Both the position numbers and the translations under genes were made by a program. Positions 9,878-21,912 of a stretch of DNA of 64,000 nt are shown piece by piece. The notes under the pieces were generated by a model that did not search any database, was not told the DNA's origin, and saw only the letters and a program-made list of their open reading frames with translations. Source of the DNA: Reticulitermes speratus (taxonomy: Eukaryota; Arthropoda; Insecta; Blattodea; Rhinotermitidae); assembly GCA_021186555.1 (NCBI GenBank), contig JAJKFL010000011.1, forward strand, positions 30,677,611 to 30,741,610. The letters are read 5' to 3'. Positions within the stretch are counted from its first letter, which is position 1; the number at the start of each line of letters is the position of its first letter.

Positions 9878-10689
9878 GTGAGAGACCATACGTTTGTCCA
9901 GTCCCTGGCTGTGGCAAGGCCTATTCCAACTCCAGCGATCGCTTCAAGCATACTCGCACCCACTCAGTTGACAAGCCTTATATCTGTAAGGTACCAGGTT
10001 GTCCAAAACGGTATACAGACCCAAGTTCTCTACGGAAACATGTCAAGACATATCGTCACTTTCCACCAGGAGCATCTATTTCGGATGGTGATGAAGCAGT
10101 GAACAGGTCAGGAAACAACCATATTAAAGTGGGTTGTCAGGACGAAGTTCTTCACTGCAACGATAAACAAATGACAGCATCCAGTGTGCCAATTAATACT
10201 TGCATAGCAGCTGTGCCAAAAGTTCTGAAGAGGGACTGTGATGGTACCCCCAATTTGCGATGTGAGGATCAGCAAGCCAAAGTTTGTGAAAATGAACAGT
10301 GTTGCTCCCCCCCTCTAAGTGCAAGATCACCACTCCCATGCTCAAAGTTATGCTGTGTAGGAAGTGAGAGAGATTCAGTGCCTCTGCATACTAATACACA
10401 TCTCTTATGGAATGGACACGATGTCCATTACAGTCTGTTTCGATCTTGGATCAACACTGACTTGGCAGTACTCTCACGATCAGTGCCTTGGACTTCTGGC
10501 CTGTCATTTTGGAACCACCCATTGTTATGTCCATCCACTGGTGGAGTTATAAGTGATTCTTCAGTATCAGATTCTGGTTTTAATATGGATATGGCTCAAT
10601 ACAGCCAAGTGGAACATTCCACAGAAGTTGTCAACTGTCAGGATAAGCCACTAGATCTTACCATGCATCGTGCTGGCACTAGGGTATAG
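9878..10689 (+). CDS. sug-like: GLIS2/sugarbabe-like terminal exon: fingers 4 and 5 and C-terminal tail
   Basis: Entering in phase 1 after GTTGCAG, the frame runs 270 codons to TAG at 10687-10689. Finger 4 (starting [18 protein letters not shown]) and finger 5 (starting [20 protein letters not shown]) are complete. [13 protein letters not shown] and the TDPSSLRKH run are the strongest family signatures and belong to the DNA-binding fingers. In finger 5 the second His follows as H-x5-H (HVKTYRH). The remaining tail of about 200 residues is low in conserved features until its end, where DKPLDLTMH appears 9 residues before the C-terminus. PLDLT fits the PxDL(S/T) motif that recruits the corepressor CtBP, and GLIS2 is known to bind CtBP1. 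The product is expected to be a nuclear sequence-specific regulator; sugarbabe in flies acts in nutrient-responsive gene control. Confidence 0.93.
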
Positions 10690-10905
10690 TTAATATCATG
10701 ACTTCATTCATGATCATTTGTTAGGGATGCCAATAATTTTCCTGCAGTTGGCAGAACAGTTTTGTATTCTTGTTATGTACCCGATGTCCTGATTCAAATA
10801 TATGTGATGAATTTAATTTAATTTATTGGTCATGTCGTCTTTTGAAGATGCCAGTTGTTTTACTTATATTCGTAAATAAAAGCCAGGGTTCTGTTGTCAG
10901 TCTGT
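10690..10905 (+). other. 3' untranslated region with AATAAA signal
   Basis: Downstream of the stop the sequence is AT-rich and holds AATAAA at 10875-10880, followed by TGT-rich sequence (TCTGTTGTCAGTCTGTTTATG). Cleavage about 15-25 bp beyond the signal is expected. The UTR would be about 210 nt, unless a distal site is used. Confidence 0.6.
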
Positions 10906-11205
10906 TTATGTGTCTTGACTACACCAGAGTGTTGTGTGTTTGTTTCTCCAAACGTTCTTTTGAAACTGTTCATAAATTCCACTGAAGGAGGCATTCCCAT
11001 AGAAATAACATTCTACTATCTATGATGCTGGATGTTGGAGTTAATTGCTCTGTGTTATCTTGATGTGGAGCCATTGTATTGCCAGCGTTACTCATTTGAC
11101 TAAATCAGTCATGAGTGTAACAGTATGTCAACTACCTTCCTGATAACATGAATCAAAATTAGCATTTAATCTTAACATTTTATTTACCGTGCATTTTTTC
11201 AATTA

Positions 11206-11451
11206 AGATATATTCATAAACACCAACTAATGCACATAAACTTTATTCATAATAGTTTATTCTTAAAATTCCCCTATATTCTACATATATGGATGTAACC
11301 ACATATGTAATAACTGTATGGTCTATGCTAAATAATCTCTGTGATACCCTGAAGATGGTGGTTTAAACCACCGAAATGCGTATAGGGGAATTTTAAGAAT
11401 AAACTATTGTGAATAAAGTTTATGTGCATTAGTTGGTGTTTATGAATATAG
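11206..11451. mobile_element. Foldback element with hammerhead-like core
   Basis: The left arm 11206-11275 and right arm 11381-11451 are near-perfect inverted repeats (TTCATAAACACCAACTAATG against CATTAGTTGGTGTTTATGAA, continuing through the TTTATTCTTAAAATTCCCC side). Just inside the right arm, 11349-11377 reads CTGAAGATGGTGG, TTTAAA, CCACCGAAATG, which is a CTGANGA core, a short stem, then GAAA. ACCGTGCAT at 11186-11194, 20 bp outside the left arm, is shared with two other foldbacks in the window. No coding capacity. Confidence 0.7.
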
Positions 11452-12137
11452 CATTTAATCATTTAATCATCATTTAATCACTCAGTAGATCCTCACAAGG
11501 GTTAAATAAACCCACAGGATGTAGAGTTAGTCAAACATATACAATATAAGTACAATCACTTAAATCACTATATAAAGATTATGACATACAATATATCCAT
11601 AGATACTTGTCAAAGGTAAAATATTATGTATATAATAACTAGTTAAATTTATTTGTACAGTAATAGGATGAGTAAACATATAATACACATTAAGCAATGA
11701 AACAGTACAATGTATCTCATTTTATATCAAAATCAAGATTTATGAATTATCATAATTAAAATACACTTCTAATGAATAGAACGAATGTTGAAGAAGGAAT
11801 CTCTTTAATGCAGGCTTGAATAGCTCTATTTCATTTGATAGTCTTTTTATGTGTATGGGGAGATGGTTAAATATCTTTATTCCAACAAAATCTGCCCCCC
11901 TTTGAAATGCTGTCAATTTGGCTGTAGTAAAATGCAAATCTGTTTTATATCTAGTGTTAATGCCATGGATTTCTTGGTTGGTTATGTATAGATCCATATT
12001 TCTCACCACAAACAACAATAAAGAAAATATATGTTGAAGGTAAAAGGGTAAGATTCCCAATTTTTTAAACAGTTGTCTACAAGAGTCTCTATATCTAGAC
12101 CTAGTCATGATTCGAATTATTCGTTTTTGCATCTTGA
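11452..12137 (-). mobile_element. CR1-type LINE 3' fragment, minus strand
   Basis: The minus strand encodes the C-terminal end of a LINE ORF2 product (12132 down to 11740). It begins MQKRIIRIMTRSRYRDSCRQ and ends SFYSLEVYFNYDNS. The 3' untranslated part then runs to a short tandem tail of ATTAAATG-like repeats at 11452-11485. Lack of poly(A) and short terminal repeats are typical of the CR1 group. The element is severely 5'-truncated. Its 3' 540 bp match, inverted, the + strand copy at about 14270-14800. Confidence 0.8.
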
Positions 12138-12385
12138 AAACACTAATACTATGCCAAAAATCTTACTTCAGGTATTTGACTGACCTCAGTGACCATTTCA
12201 CCTGATATGTAACACTTGAAAATCTCAGTGCAGACTTATTGCTCGAATTAGGTGTGTTTACTTATTAGAATAAATCCTTTCTCATATTAACTCCTTTAAA
12301 AACATGTTTTAACTTTTCCACTACAAGAAGATTACTTTTCGGTATTTTGTTCCAAATTTTCAGTGAATTTGCTTTTTGTTTCAAC

Positions 12386-14800
12386 ATGGCAGAAGTTGCT
12401 ACGTGCTCTGAAGCTAGTCATGAAGGGATTTTGCCAAAGAAGAAAGATAGTGGTGAGCTTATATGTGAAAAATGCATTGAGAAAGAGAGGCAAATTAATG
12501 AAGTTCTAGCTGAACTCAAATCTGCACATTTAATCATCAACCTGCTTCGCGGTGATCCAAAGCAAGATTCGGCCTTTGAGCATATAAATAATTGTGCTCT
12601 AAGTGAAACATATCAAGAAAGTAATTGGAAGCATGTAACTCCAAAACTATCGAATAGCAATGGTAATAATGAGAAACATATAATACCACCTTCTACCCGA
12701 AACTTTCAAATAAAAAAATCAGTACTCACCATTAGCTGATTTGGATCAAGGAAGCGGCAGCAGTTTTATTACTTTGGCTGAATTGAAGAAAGCAGAAGCC
12801 TGTAAATTAAATAGGAAACAACATAGTGATTTGAAGAGAACTTGGTACCATAAAGTGAATACCCATAAACAACATGTTAACATCATGAACCAAGACATCA
12901 TGAAACATAACCTACATGAGCAACTGGGAAGACAGAAGATGGCCCGACATTGGGAAGGAAACCAATTATACTATATTCCTACTATTATTAACGGAATACT
13001 ATCATGAGATAGTAATGGTGATAGTACTGGTGAAGCTAGTGATAAACCTGTGACAGTGCATAGCAATAGAACAGTGGTTGATAAGGAATATAAAATAGTA
13101 GTAATAGGAGACACTCTAACTAGAGGATGGGCTATGAGATTGAAAAATAATATACATAGTAATTTTGAGGTTACTGGGATGGTTAAACCAGGATCAGTCA
13201 CTGATGTACTGGTAAATTCGGTAAAGAGTTATATCTCAGAATTAGGAGAAAATGATGTGATTGTGTTTTGTGGTGGTGCAAATGATGTAAGTAAGAACAA
13301 TGCCAAGCAGGTATTAAGAAATATTAAGAATTTTATGATGAACAACAATCATACTAATATTATACTGGTAAGCATCCCACATAGACATGACCTGATAGAA
13401 AATTCATGTGTTAATAATGAAATTAGAGCAGTTAACAAAAAGCTAATGAAATACTTACTATCTGTTTATAGATCACCAACTGGAAATTTTATGCATTTTA
13501 TAAAAGGTATAGACACTATTTTAAATCATCCAAGTAAATCAAATATAGAGATTATTATATGTGGCGATGTAAATATAAACTATCTGGCTGAAAACTGCAA
13601 TAAGCGACAACAATTGGATAATCTACTTGCAACTTATAATCTAATTAGTACAATAGGATTTCCAACTAGAATCACAAATGGAAGTGCCTCGGCAATTGAT
13701 AATATTTTTATTGATATATCCCATATTGGGAGATATACTGCTTGTCCAGTTATAAATGGTTTGTCAGATCATGATGCCCAGGTAATAAGGCTAGAGAATA
13801 TATTTACTCATAAAAAATTAAATGAAACTAAAATCATACGAAATTTTGACAAATACTCCATAGGTGACTTCAAGATCAAACTGAGTCATGAGACCTGGGA
13901 TGACATTTTTAGTGAAAGTGATTTAAATAAAATGTTCAATAATTTTCGTAACACATACCTAAGGATTTTATATTCATGTTTTACTAAAAAGAAAATTATA
14001 GTCAACAAAAAGAAAGCACATGGATGACTAGAGGCATAAAAATTTCACTTAATCACAAGCAAGAGCTTTATTTGAATAGTAAACATAGTAATGATCCTAC
14101 ACTCAAAGAGTTCTATAAACTATACTGTAAAATTTTATCTAGAGTTATTAAAGAAGCTAAGAAACGACAATACAACAAGAGGATCTTACTTCCAAAAATA
14201 AAACTAAAACCATTTGGAATATCGTTAAAACTGAAACAGGGGAAAAAACAGAAAAAGAAGGAATACCATTAATAAACTATAATGGCATTAACACTAGATA
14301 TAATACAGATTTGCATTTTACTACAGCCAAATTGACAGCATTTCAAACGGGGGCATATTTTGTTGGAATAAAGATATTTAACCATCTCCCCATAAACATA
14401 AAAAGACTATCAAATGAAATAGAGCTATTCAAACCTGCGTTAAAGAGATTCCTTCTTCGACATTCGTTCTATTCATTAGAAGAGTATTTTAATTATGATA
14501 ATTCATAAATCTTGATTTTGATATAAAATGAGATACATTGTACTGTTTCATTGCTTAATGTGTATTATATGTTTACTCATCCTATTACTGTACAAATAAA
14601 TTTAACTAGTTATTATATACATAATATTTTACCTTTGACAAGTATCTACGCATATATTGTATGTCATAATCTTTATATAGTGATTTAAGTGATTGTACTT
14701 ATATTGTATATGTTTGACTAACTCTACATCCTGTGGGTTGATTTAACCCTTGTGAGGATCTACTGAGTGATTAAATGATGATTAAATGATTAAATGAATA
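12386..14800 (+). mobile_element. Internally deleted CR1-type LINE with esterase ORF1
   Basis: ORF1 starts at ATG 12386 (MAEVATCSEASHEG) and runs to about 12730, then shifts frame. It continues from 12741 through one TGA at about 13005 into an esterase-like (SGNH) domain with GDTLTRG (GDS-type block I, Ser replaced by Thr) and GGANDV (block III). At about 13455 this domain joins directly to the second half of an ORF2 endonuclease: SVYRSPTGNF, then EIIICGDVNINY, then NGLSDHDAQV. Reverse transcriptase is absent, because after 14260 the sequence jumps to the ORF2 C-terminus (INTRYNTDLHFTTAKLTAFQ to FNYDNS). The 3' UTR ends in ATTAAATG repeats near 14800. It is a dead, non-autonomous derivative. 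Confidence 0.8.
13050..14027 (+). pseudogene. Fused ORF1 esterase and ORF2 endonuclease remnant
   Basis: This 325-codon open stretch spans two proteins of one LINE. The first 130 or so codons are the ORF1 esterase-like domain, ending near NKKLMKY. The rest is the C-terminal half of the apurinic-type endonuclease with its D-x-N (GDVNINY) and SDHD catalytic blocks, then the linker toward the missing reverse transcriptase. There is no ATG at its beginning; the frame is continuous from the upstream ORF1 through one in-frame TGA. The join lies about codon 135 and keeps the frame, so it is a deletion product and not an annotated fusion gene. Known: esterase-type ORF1 proteins occur in CR1-group LINEs. 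Inferred: no surviving function. Confidence 0.7.
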
Positions 14801-14879
14801 CTTAATTTACAACTTGAACAGAATAAATAATACAGTAATTAGTCAACAATATAAAAATCTTAATTACTGGAACCAAGAA

Positions 14880-16500
14880 CCTTATTTATTTCCAACTATA
14901 ATATTCATCCAAGGTGTAGAAGGATTTTTGTAAGAAGAAACTTTTTAAAGCTGATTTAAATTTCTTAATGTTATATGATAATTGCTTAAGAGATAACAGA
15001 AGATGGTTATAAATTTTGATACCCAAGTAATAAACTCCTTTTTGGAATACTGTTAATTTCGCTGTGGGGAGATGTAAATTATAATTAGTTCTTGTATTAA
15101 ATTTGTGAACATCAGAATTAGTTTTGAATAAACCTCTATTCTTAACAACAAATAATAGTATAGAGAATATGTACTGAGAGTGGAGCGGAAGGATACATAA
15201 TTTTTTTAATAAGTCACGACATGAATCTTTGCTATTAGAATTCATAATAACTCTAACTATTCTTTTTTTAATCTTGAATATGACTCCAATGTAGGCTGAG
15301 GTACCCCAAAAAATTAAACCATACGTTATAATTGAATGAACCAAGGAAAAATAAATCATCCTTAGAACTTCAAAAGATATAAAAGGTTTAACAGATTTAA
15401 TTACATAACATGCTTTGTTGAGTTTAGTTATTATTTCATCAATATGAAATCCCCATGACAAATTATTATCAATTACTAATCCTAAAAATTTGTTTATTTT
15501 CATACACTATTTGAAGGTCGGATTCATGACTATTTTTAGTCAGGAATTGTAGAAAATGAGTTTTATCCAAATTTAGTGATAACAAATTGCTTTTAAACCA
15601 GGTATTTATTTGTATAAAAAATACTGTGTGTGTCTTTTTTAAACTCCTGGAGATCAGAATTAGTAATTATCATGCTTGTATCATCTGCAAATAGAATTGG
15701 GTTGGATATATTAGATACAATTTTAGGTAGGTCATTAACATATAGAAGGAAAAATAGGGGACCAAGTTTGGAACCTAGGGGAACTCCGTGTTTGACTGCT
15801 TTCCATTCAGAAGTATATTTTCTTGAATCCTGATCTATCAGCACCCTCTGGAATCTGTCTTGTAGATAAGATTTGATTAAATTGTTAGCTTTACCAGAAA
15901 TACCATAAAATTCCATTTTGGACAAAAGAATATTGTGATTGACACAATCAAATGCCTTTTGTAAGTCACAAAAACTCCATGAACTAATAATTTATTATTT
16001 AGTGTTGATAGTATAATATTTATTAACTCATAGGAGGCTAAATCCATAGATGACCCTTTCCTAAATCTGAACTGTTCATGAACTAGGATATTATTATGTT
16101 TAACATGTTGATATAATCTATTATAAATAACCTTTTAAAAAATTTTGGATAAAGAAGTAAGCATAGAAATGGGTCTATATTTAGGTATATTTCTTTTATC
16201 CTCCTTTTTAAATATGGGTTTGATTTCAGAGAATTTTAATCTCGGGAAAATACCGGAATAACATCCTATTACATATATAAGTTAGGGGGGATGAAATATA
16301 TGGAATACTTGATTTCAAAACTTTTGTTGATATCCCATCATAACCATGTGAATTTTTTATTTTTAGAGAATTTGTTATATCTTCTATTTCTTTAGATGAC
16401 GTATATTTAAGCTTGATATTGGGAAATGATTGATTAAATGCCTTTAATAAATAAGCTATGGGATTATCATTGATACATTCTTCATTATTACTGGCTTGTT
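14880..16500 (-). pseudogene. Decayed CR1-group LINE reverse transcriptase, minus strand
   Basis: Read from about 16500 down, the minus strand gives the N-terminal RT region (SHGYDGIS, then KPIFKKEDKRNIPKYRPIS), fingers/palm pieces, and GVPLGSKLGPLFF. The catalytic FADD box falls near 15680-15691, and the C-terminal domain runs from 15503 to 14886 (NKFLGLVIDNNLSW to SFYTLDEYYSWK). It is interrupted by stops and at least two shifts, one near 15495. It is a different subfamily from its neighbours: the C-terminus aligns with theirs but differs at many positions. The ORF1 and endonuclease parts are missing. Confidence 0.75.
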
Positions 16501-16549
16501 CAGTTGGTTACTTCATGAATATGGATGATATATGTTTAATGATGGGAGA

Positions 16550-17815
16550 GGGAAATGTCCCCCTTGGTAAAATACTGTTTTGGCATTTGCATGGGTAACT
16601 TGAAGGAAACTGTGAAATTACTCATTCAAGATAACCCAGTCACTGACTGGGATTAGATTCCAGTACCTCTGGAATACGTCATTTTCTATAATACTCAGCT
16701 ATTACTGAAATCAACACATTGTTAATGGAATATATTTCATACTAAAATTGAATACACTTGCCAAATTTAAGTTGTGTGAGCCAAATGGAAGTGTCCGAGG
16801 ATCACATCCCCCCCCCCCCCCCCCCCCAAAAGAAAAAACTTTTTCTGTTTAAAAGTGGTGATTATTACATGCACGTGTATACAAGTATTTTGACTGTATA
16901 ATACAACTATGTTCTATACAACTGTGTGCCAAATCATTTGTAAAATGTGAAAGTGGAGACAAATATGGCTAATACTCATAGTGTTCAGAGTGGACCTATT
17001 TATATGCATTGGTCCATATGTACTTCGTTCCAGGGCTCCCAGGTAGCACAACCCCAGTAATATGAATGCCTTTAAATTTGGAATTACATAAATATATAAG
17101 CAGACAATAACATGTTGTTGCAAGTGCTCAGTTTTTATTTAATCTATAGGTTATGCTGAAGAACTCTTAAACCATTCAGACCCAATGCCTAAATGTGGCA
17201 TAAGCAAAACATGCCTTGCAGTTTACTTTTGTTTTGTGTATGGTACAGTAAAACTAGTACTGCACCCACTGTGATACATCTGTGTTTCCTGCCTATCACT
17301 GGAGTAGTTTCTCACTTTAATTACGAGGTGCAGTTGCATGAAGCAGTCAATTTGCATGTTATATTTAATATATAGAATGTTGTAATCGATTTTGGTATTA
17401 TAAACCCCGCTGATCTTTTATCTGTACTTCTGAGAAACCTGGAAGACGAAGTATGATGTTTGAATAACTTGTGCAAATATTTTATATATATATATACATG
17501 GTCACTTGGAAAATTGTGAGCTGCAATTTTTACCAAACGGTTTTAATTATCAAGGAAGAAAGCAGTAGAAATAATAAATGTTCGTAACAATAATAGTACA
17601 TTATCGATATGTACAACCAAATGTTCAAATTCAGGTATTTTCAGATCAATGTTCTGGAACATGAGAGGTAAAATTCTGTGGCAAGAGTAGGATAGTTTAT
17701 CAACAGTGAAATTAATAAAGAGACCAAAATAACGTTCAACATTAAGACTTGTACAAACCTGGGAAATGAAAAATAAAGGTTTAAATATATTCTTTTTGAA
17801 ACATTCCTTTTTCAG
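16550..17815. other. No gene seen; poly-C run
   Basis: AT-rich sequence with a run of 20 C at 16808-16827 followed by A-rich sequence. No exon or element could be supported. Confidence 0.5.
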
Positions 17816-17924
17816 GATTCCATTCCATATAACATCAAGACCAACATTAAGCAGCGAGAATGGAATGATGTACGCTATGTTCTTTGTGCTGCTCATGTTT
17901 ATTTATGGTACACTATCCCCTGTG
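17816..17924 (+). CDS. Candidate exon of an unrecognised gene (possible membrane segment)
   Basis: A pyrimidine-rich acceptor (CCTTTTTCAG) and a good donor (CTGTG|GTGAGG) bound 109 bp. Two frames are open. One gives IPFHITSRPTLSSENG followed by MMYAMFFVLLMFIYGTLSPV, whose second part looks like a transmembrane helix and ends on a codon boundary. The other gives DSIPYNIKTNIKQREW then NDVRYVLCAAHVYLWYTI. In the first frame it joins in phase to the exon-like segment at 20465. I recognise neither product, and an intronic coincidence is possible. Confidence 0.3.
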
Positions 17925-19152
17925 GTGAGGTACAAATACTTAGTTTCATTCAACTCTGATCCTTGGTTTCGTTCGTCATATTAGTAGCCAAGTGTCTTAT
18001 TTCAAACTCTTCTGACAGAAATGTCTAAAACAGATGTGTAGGGGTGTGGAGAGTAATTCTGAGCATTACTTTATCATCAAACATATATGTGACATCAAGG
18101 TTCTAACGTGTGTTGCAATTTGTTGACATTTGCCGAGCTACAGCATGCACATTTTGCCCCATGCCAGTGTGGATTGGCACTATTTCCACGCGATTGATTT
18201 TCTGTGTAAACCGACAGTGGTGTAATCCATGGTCATGCTACAGCCATACCAATGTCGCTAAGTGCAGGAGCTTTCAGTCTGATGTGAGAGACAAGAAGGA
18301 ATTTCTGATTAGCTGATATTTGGAGGTTTTTGGGATCAAACTAGGAACAAATTTAGAAACTTAATGGCTGAAGTATAATATAGAAGAGCATCTCATTTTC
18401 AGAATGCAACTTTTGTTCCACTTTAAGTGTCTCGGCATTATTTCTATTTGTGGCATCGGGACGGATGACTTGTGGTGACGGAGTCTTGAAAAAGAACTTC
18501 ACAATGGGTTTTGGGCAAATAATTCGATTATTGTCTGGTGTGGCACATTCTAGCTTTGCTTACGAAACGCTTTAGGTTGTACCTATGCGGCAGATGGATA
18601 TAATATACTACTTACCTATGTGGCTTGGAATTCTGAAAATTGTACAGTAAAAACTAACAAACAATGTGATTAAGAGCTGTGATTATTTTAACATCACATA
18701 CGCATTTGTTTCTAATTGGACACACGTAAAAAACATAGCAATTCTGAATCGTATGCACAAGAAGTTTGGTAAATATTTAACCATACTTCTGAAGAGACTT
18801 TCTTTCTTCTGTGCTTTCTGAATTCATCATAAGATAGCTGATCCTTAAAGTGTGCACATGAATAACACAAGGACCCTGATTCGAATACCAAGTAACTCCC
18901 CAGCTGAAGAAGCTGACGTTTTATGTTTCTTTCTAAATATTCTCTCGCTGTCACGATGAAGTTAGTTTCTTATAATTCTTTGTACGAATCTTTGAATTGC
19001 AATAATGCATGATGGCTGGGTTGTTTTAAAATCTCCGCCATTTATTACCTTCAATTTGGTTGTTCACTCCTTCCATATTGTGATTGGTTATGATTGAGTG
19101 GTCGGTGTGATAAAGGAAACAAATGATGTTCACAGACCAGTTAATCCAATAT
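17925..19152. other. No gene seen
   Basis: AT-rich DNA without convincing exon, RNA gene or element boundary. Confidence 0.4.
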
Positions 19153-19626
19153 GGGAAATAAGTCCCTAAATCTAACGGACTGCAATTCTCGCATTGTGAC
19201 AAAAAGGCATTTTTATTTATCTATTTTTTTGAGTTTTCAGAATAAAACTACGGGAGAAACTTTGAAATCTTTATGCGAAATTGTCTTTGTGCGTGTGAGT
19301 TAATACAATTACTTTATGTCATGTTCCATCTGGTCAGAGATGAGCATAAAATTGACTTCGGGTTTGTTACAAAAGGAAAAATTAATCCTGTATGTTGAAA
19401 AAACTATTGTAAGCTGTAGATGGAGCTAGTTACGAGGAAAGAAGAGTGTTATTTATATAATTATGACCCTATAAAAAGGCCCTTAACCTACGTGTGAGAC
19501 GACGGAACATTCTATATTCTAGACAATAAAAATTAGAATTAGCGATTTTTTTAATGGAGATGTTCTCGACTGTTTATGGAAACTTTCTACACCACGTGTT
19601 GGCTACACTGTTCCAGGCAGTGGCTC
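19153..19626 (+). repeat. Dispersed repeat, copy 1 of a diverged direct pair
   Basis: This shares ordered blocks with 22259-22680: GGAAATAAGTCCC at the start, TTTTTTTGAGTTTTCA, GTGAGTTAATACAATTACTTT, GTTACGAGGAAAGAAGAGTG, and GAAACTTTCTACA near the end. There is no coding frame, and no terminal repeats were found. Confidence 0.7.
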
Positions 19627-20464
19627 TCAAGAAGTTTTGGAGTCCATTTTTGAAATTGATACATGCGTCATCTTCAGTTCCATTAACCCTCTAGCAATCT
19701 GTGATTTATACTACACTGCTATCCTGACGACATGGCAGGGCTCAGAGGGGTAGGTTCGTGAAACTATAGAACGAGAATGTTGGTGAAGGACGCCAATCCA
19801 ATATATGGTAACGTATGCAAAAAGTCATGCCTCTCGTTGGCAGAATATTCTTTACGAAATGGTGAAATTGAGCCAGTTATACTTTTAATGTGTCTGTACA
19901 AGATAAACAACAAATGTGTTCCTCAATAGCTAATAGGATTTCCAAAGTCGTACTATAACAATCTTATGGACTTACTAAAAGAGCCTAATAAATAAACCTC
20001 AACTAAACCGTTGTGAGTCACATACCCTCCTGAGCTGTAACTGAATTTAGATTTTGTGTTTAAGGTAAAATACAGACATTCTAACCTAACTTTGTTAGGC
20101 CACGAAAATATCAACCAGTACAACTGTAAGCAGTTTGAATGAAATGAGCCAAGTTGTAAAGATTACCAAAGCATTCTCTTTATTGTGCCTTACGGAGTTT
20201 TATTTGATATATTTATGTTATGGAAGGGAATTTTTGTAGATATATTCTATGCTCTATAATTTATGTGACAGCAGATGGCTGTCACAAGAGAGTAAATGAG
20301 TTCAGACAACATTTAGAGGCAGCTGATTAAAGTACATATGTTAAGGGTGTGTTAACAAATGTGTTCACAAAAACTTTCCTTTTGAGTGAAATGGCCAGTC
20401 TACATGGATAACTATTTTAGGAACGTAAGGATCAGTGGTAATTTAACACTTGCTTTATTTACAG
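19627..20464. other. No gene seen
   Basis: Ordinary AT-rich sequence; nothing supported. Confidence 0.4.
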
Positions 20465-20550
20465 GACAGGGAGTTGTTCTGTAGAGGTGTGCTTGGAGTG
20501 ACTTGTGTTCATGGAGACTGTGTACAAGGCTGGCCACATAAGCAAAAGAT
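20465..20550 (+). CDS. Candidate exon of an unrecognised gene, Cys-containing
   Basis: TTATTTACAG precedes it and the consensus donor GTGAGT follows at 20551. The 86 bp are open as DRELFCRGVLGVTCVHG then DCVQGWPHKQK, leaving two bases of a codon. It joins in phase to the membrane-like frame of 17816-17924. No recognised domain; only splice signals and an open frame support it. Confidence 0.27.
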
Positions 20551-21616
20551 GTGAGTACCTACATGCAAACTTAACATTGAATTGAAAGGTAATGAAAGGA
20601 AGCAGTCATTGTCATCGTCATCATCATCAGAGATCAACAAATCCATTGTACAGCGTGATCATGGCACCGCAGGTGTGCATTGTGATGCAAGTATTTTCTG
20701 AAATTTACTCCTGAAGTTCTTTTATTCTTCTCTTCTTATTGTTTCTTTCCTGACCTTTAGTTTTCTGAGGTAATGCTTAGATAAGAAAAAGTTTTCCAGC
20801 TTCTTCATCATTACAATTCGATGTTGCCGAAGGTGATATCGTATACAGTCAGTTGGATGTCGTAGCTTATACGGATGTAAAAACAGGCAAAGAGAATGAG
20901 GAATGTAATGTAATGACATGGGAAAAAACTAAAAATAGTAGACATGAAACTCTTCTCAAAACAGGAATAATAACCACAGGATCTCAAGTTTGTCACCAAA
21001 CGAAGCAGCACCTCAGCTACACACAATATTCCAAGCAGTCCATCAGCATATCCAGAGCCACTGTCAGTTTTATTATACCATATCCAGGCAGTGAGGAAGA
21101 GGGTGTGGGGTTACAGTAGGAGTCCGCATGTCAGCAGCATGGAACATACCGTGTAGGCAGCACTTTAGGACACGGGCCCAAGTTCCTAAACAAAATGACC
21201 AAGACAGCTGTTAAGTGAAGCAGCTTTCCTTAGCATGCATCCTATGACCATGGTAAAGACTACCAGGAAGGAGGTCTGGGCTTCTTGAGGAACAGGTTGG
21301 GATTTAACATGCCATCTGAGTAACTGTATGCAGTAACATCAGGGACTATGTACGGCAAGGACATAAGATAGGACTGCAGGGGTAAAAATTAGGGAAAACT
21401 GGCTGACGTTGAAAATGATTGACCTGCAGTCTCTGTTGGGTGTCTGGTGACATATTCAGTGACAGTGAATGTAGCTGATGGTTGTATTTGCCTTACTTCT
21501 GTTTATATTGGTACACCAAAGACACTGTCCATAGTTTGTAGATGCTGTTGTTAGGGTAGCATGGACACGCTGAACATGGCACGATTCGTGAAACTGTAAA
21601 TTTGCTCTAGAATTGA
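20551..21616. other. No gene seen
   Basis: Contains a short (ATC)n-like run at about 20596-20627. Several stop-free frames under 90 codons exist here, without splice or homology support. Confidence 0.4.
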
Positions 21617-21912
21617 TATGAGGGCTGGGACAGTGTACTGTATATGACAAGGCTACAGGCTGGACAGTCTGGGAGTCATAGTTTGCAACTTGCATGCAGC
21701 AAGAGATTTTTTCTTTTGTTCAAAGTGACCAGACTGCTTGTGTGGGACTGACCCAGCCACCTGTTCACAGGTTACCAGGGGCTCTTTCCTTTGGTATAAT
21801 GTGGCCAGGGCATGAAGCTGACCACTCATCTCTGTCTGGAGCTGAATTTAAGAATGAGTGGGGCCATACCTTCATATGCCTTTATGCATGCATAGGAATA
21901 ACTTTACCTTTT
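21617..21912 (+). mobile_element. Diverged SINE copy (second family)
   Basis: The head AAGGCTACAGGCTGGACAG, the middle GGGCATGAAGCTGACCACTC and the terminal AACTTTACCTTTTT match the order in the copies at 4353-4642 and 6803-7041. It carries an internal T-rich insertion relative to them. An old copy. Confidence 0.6.
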
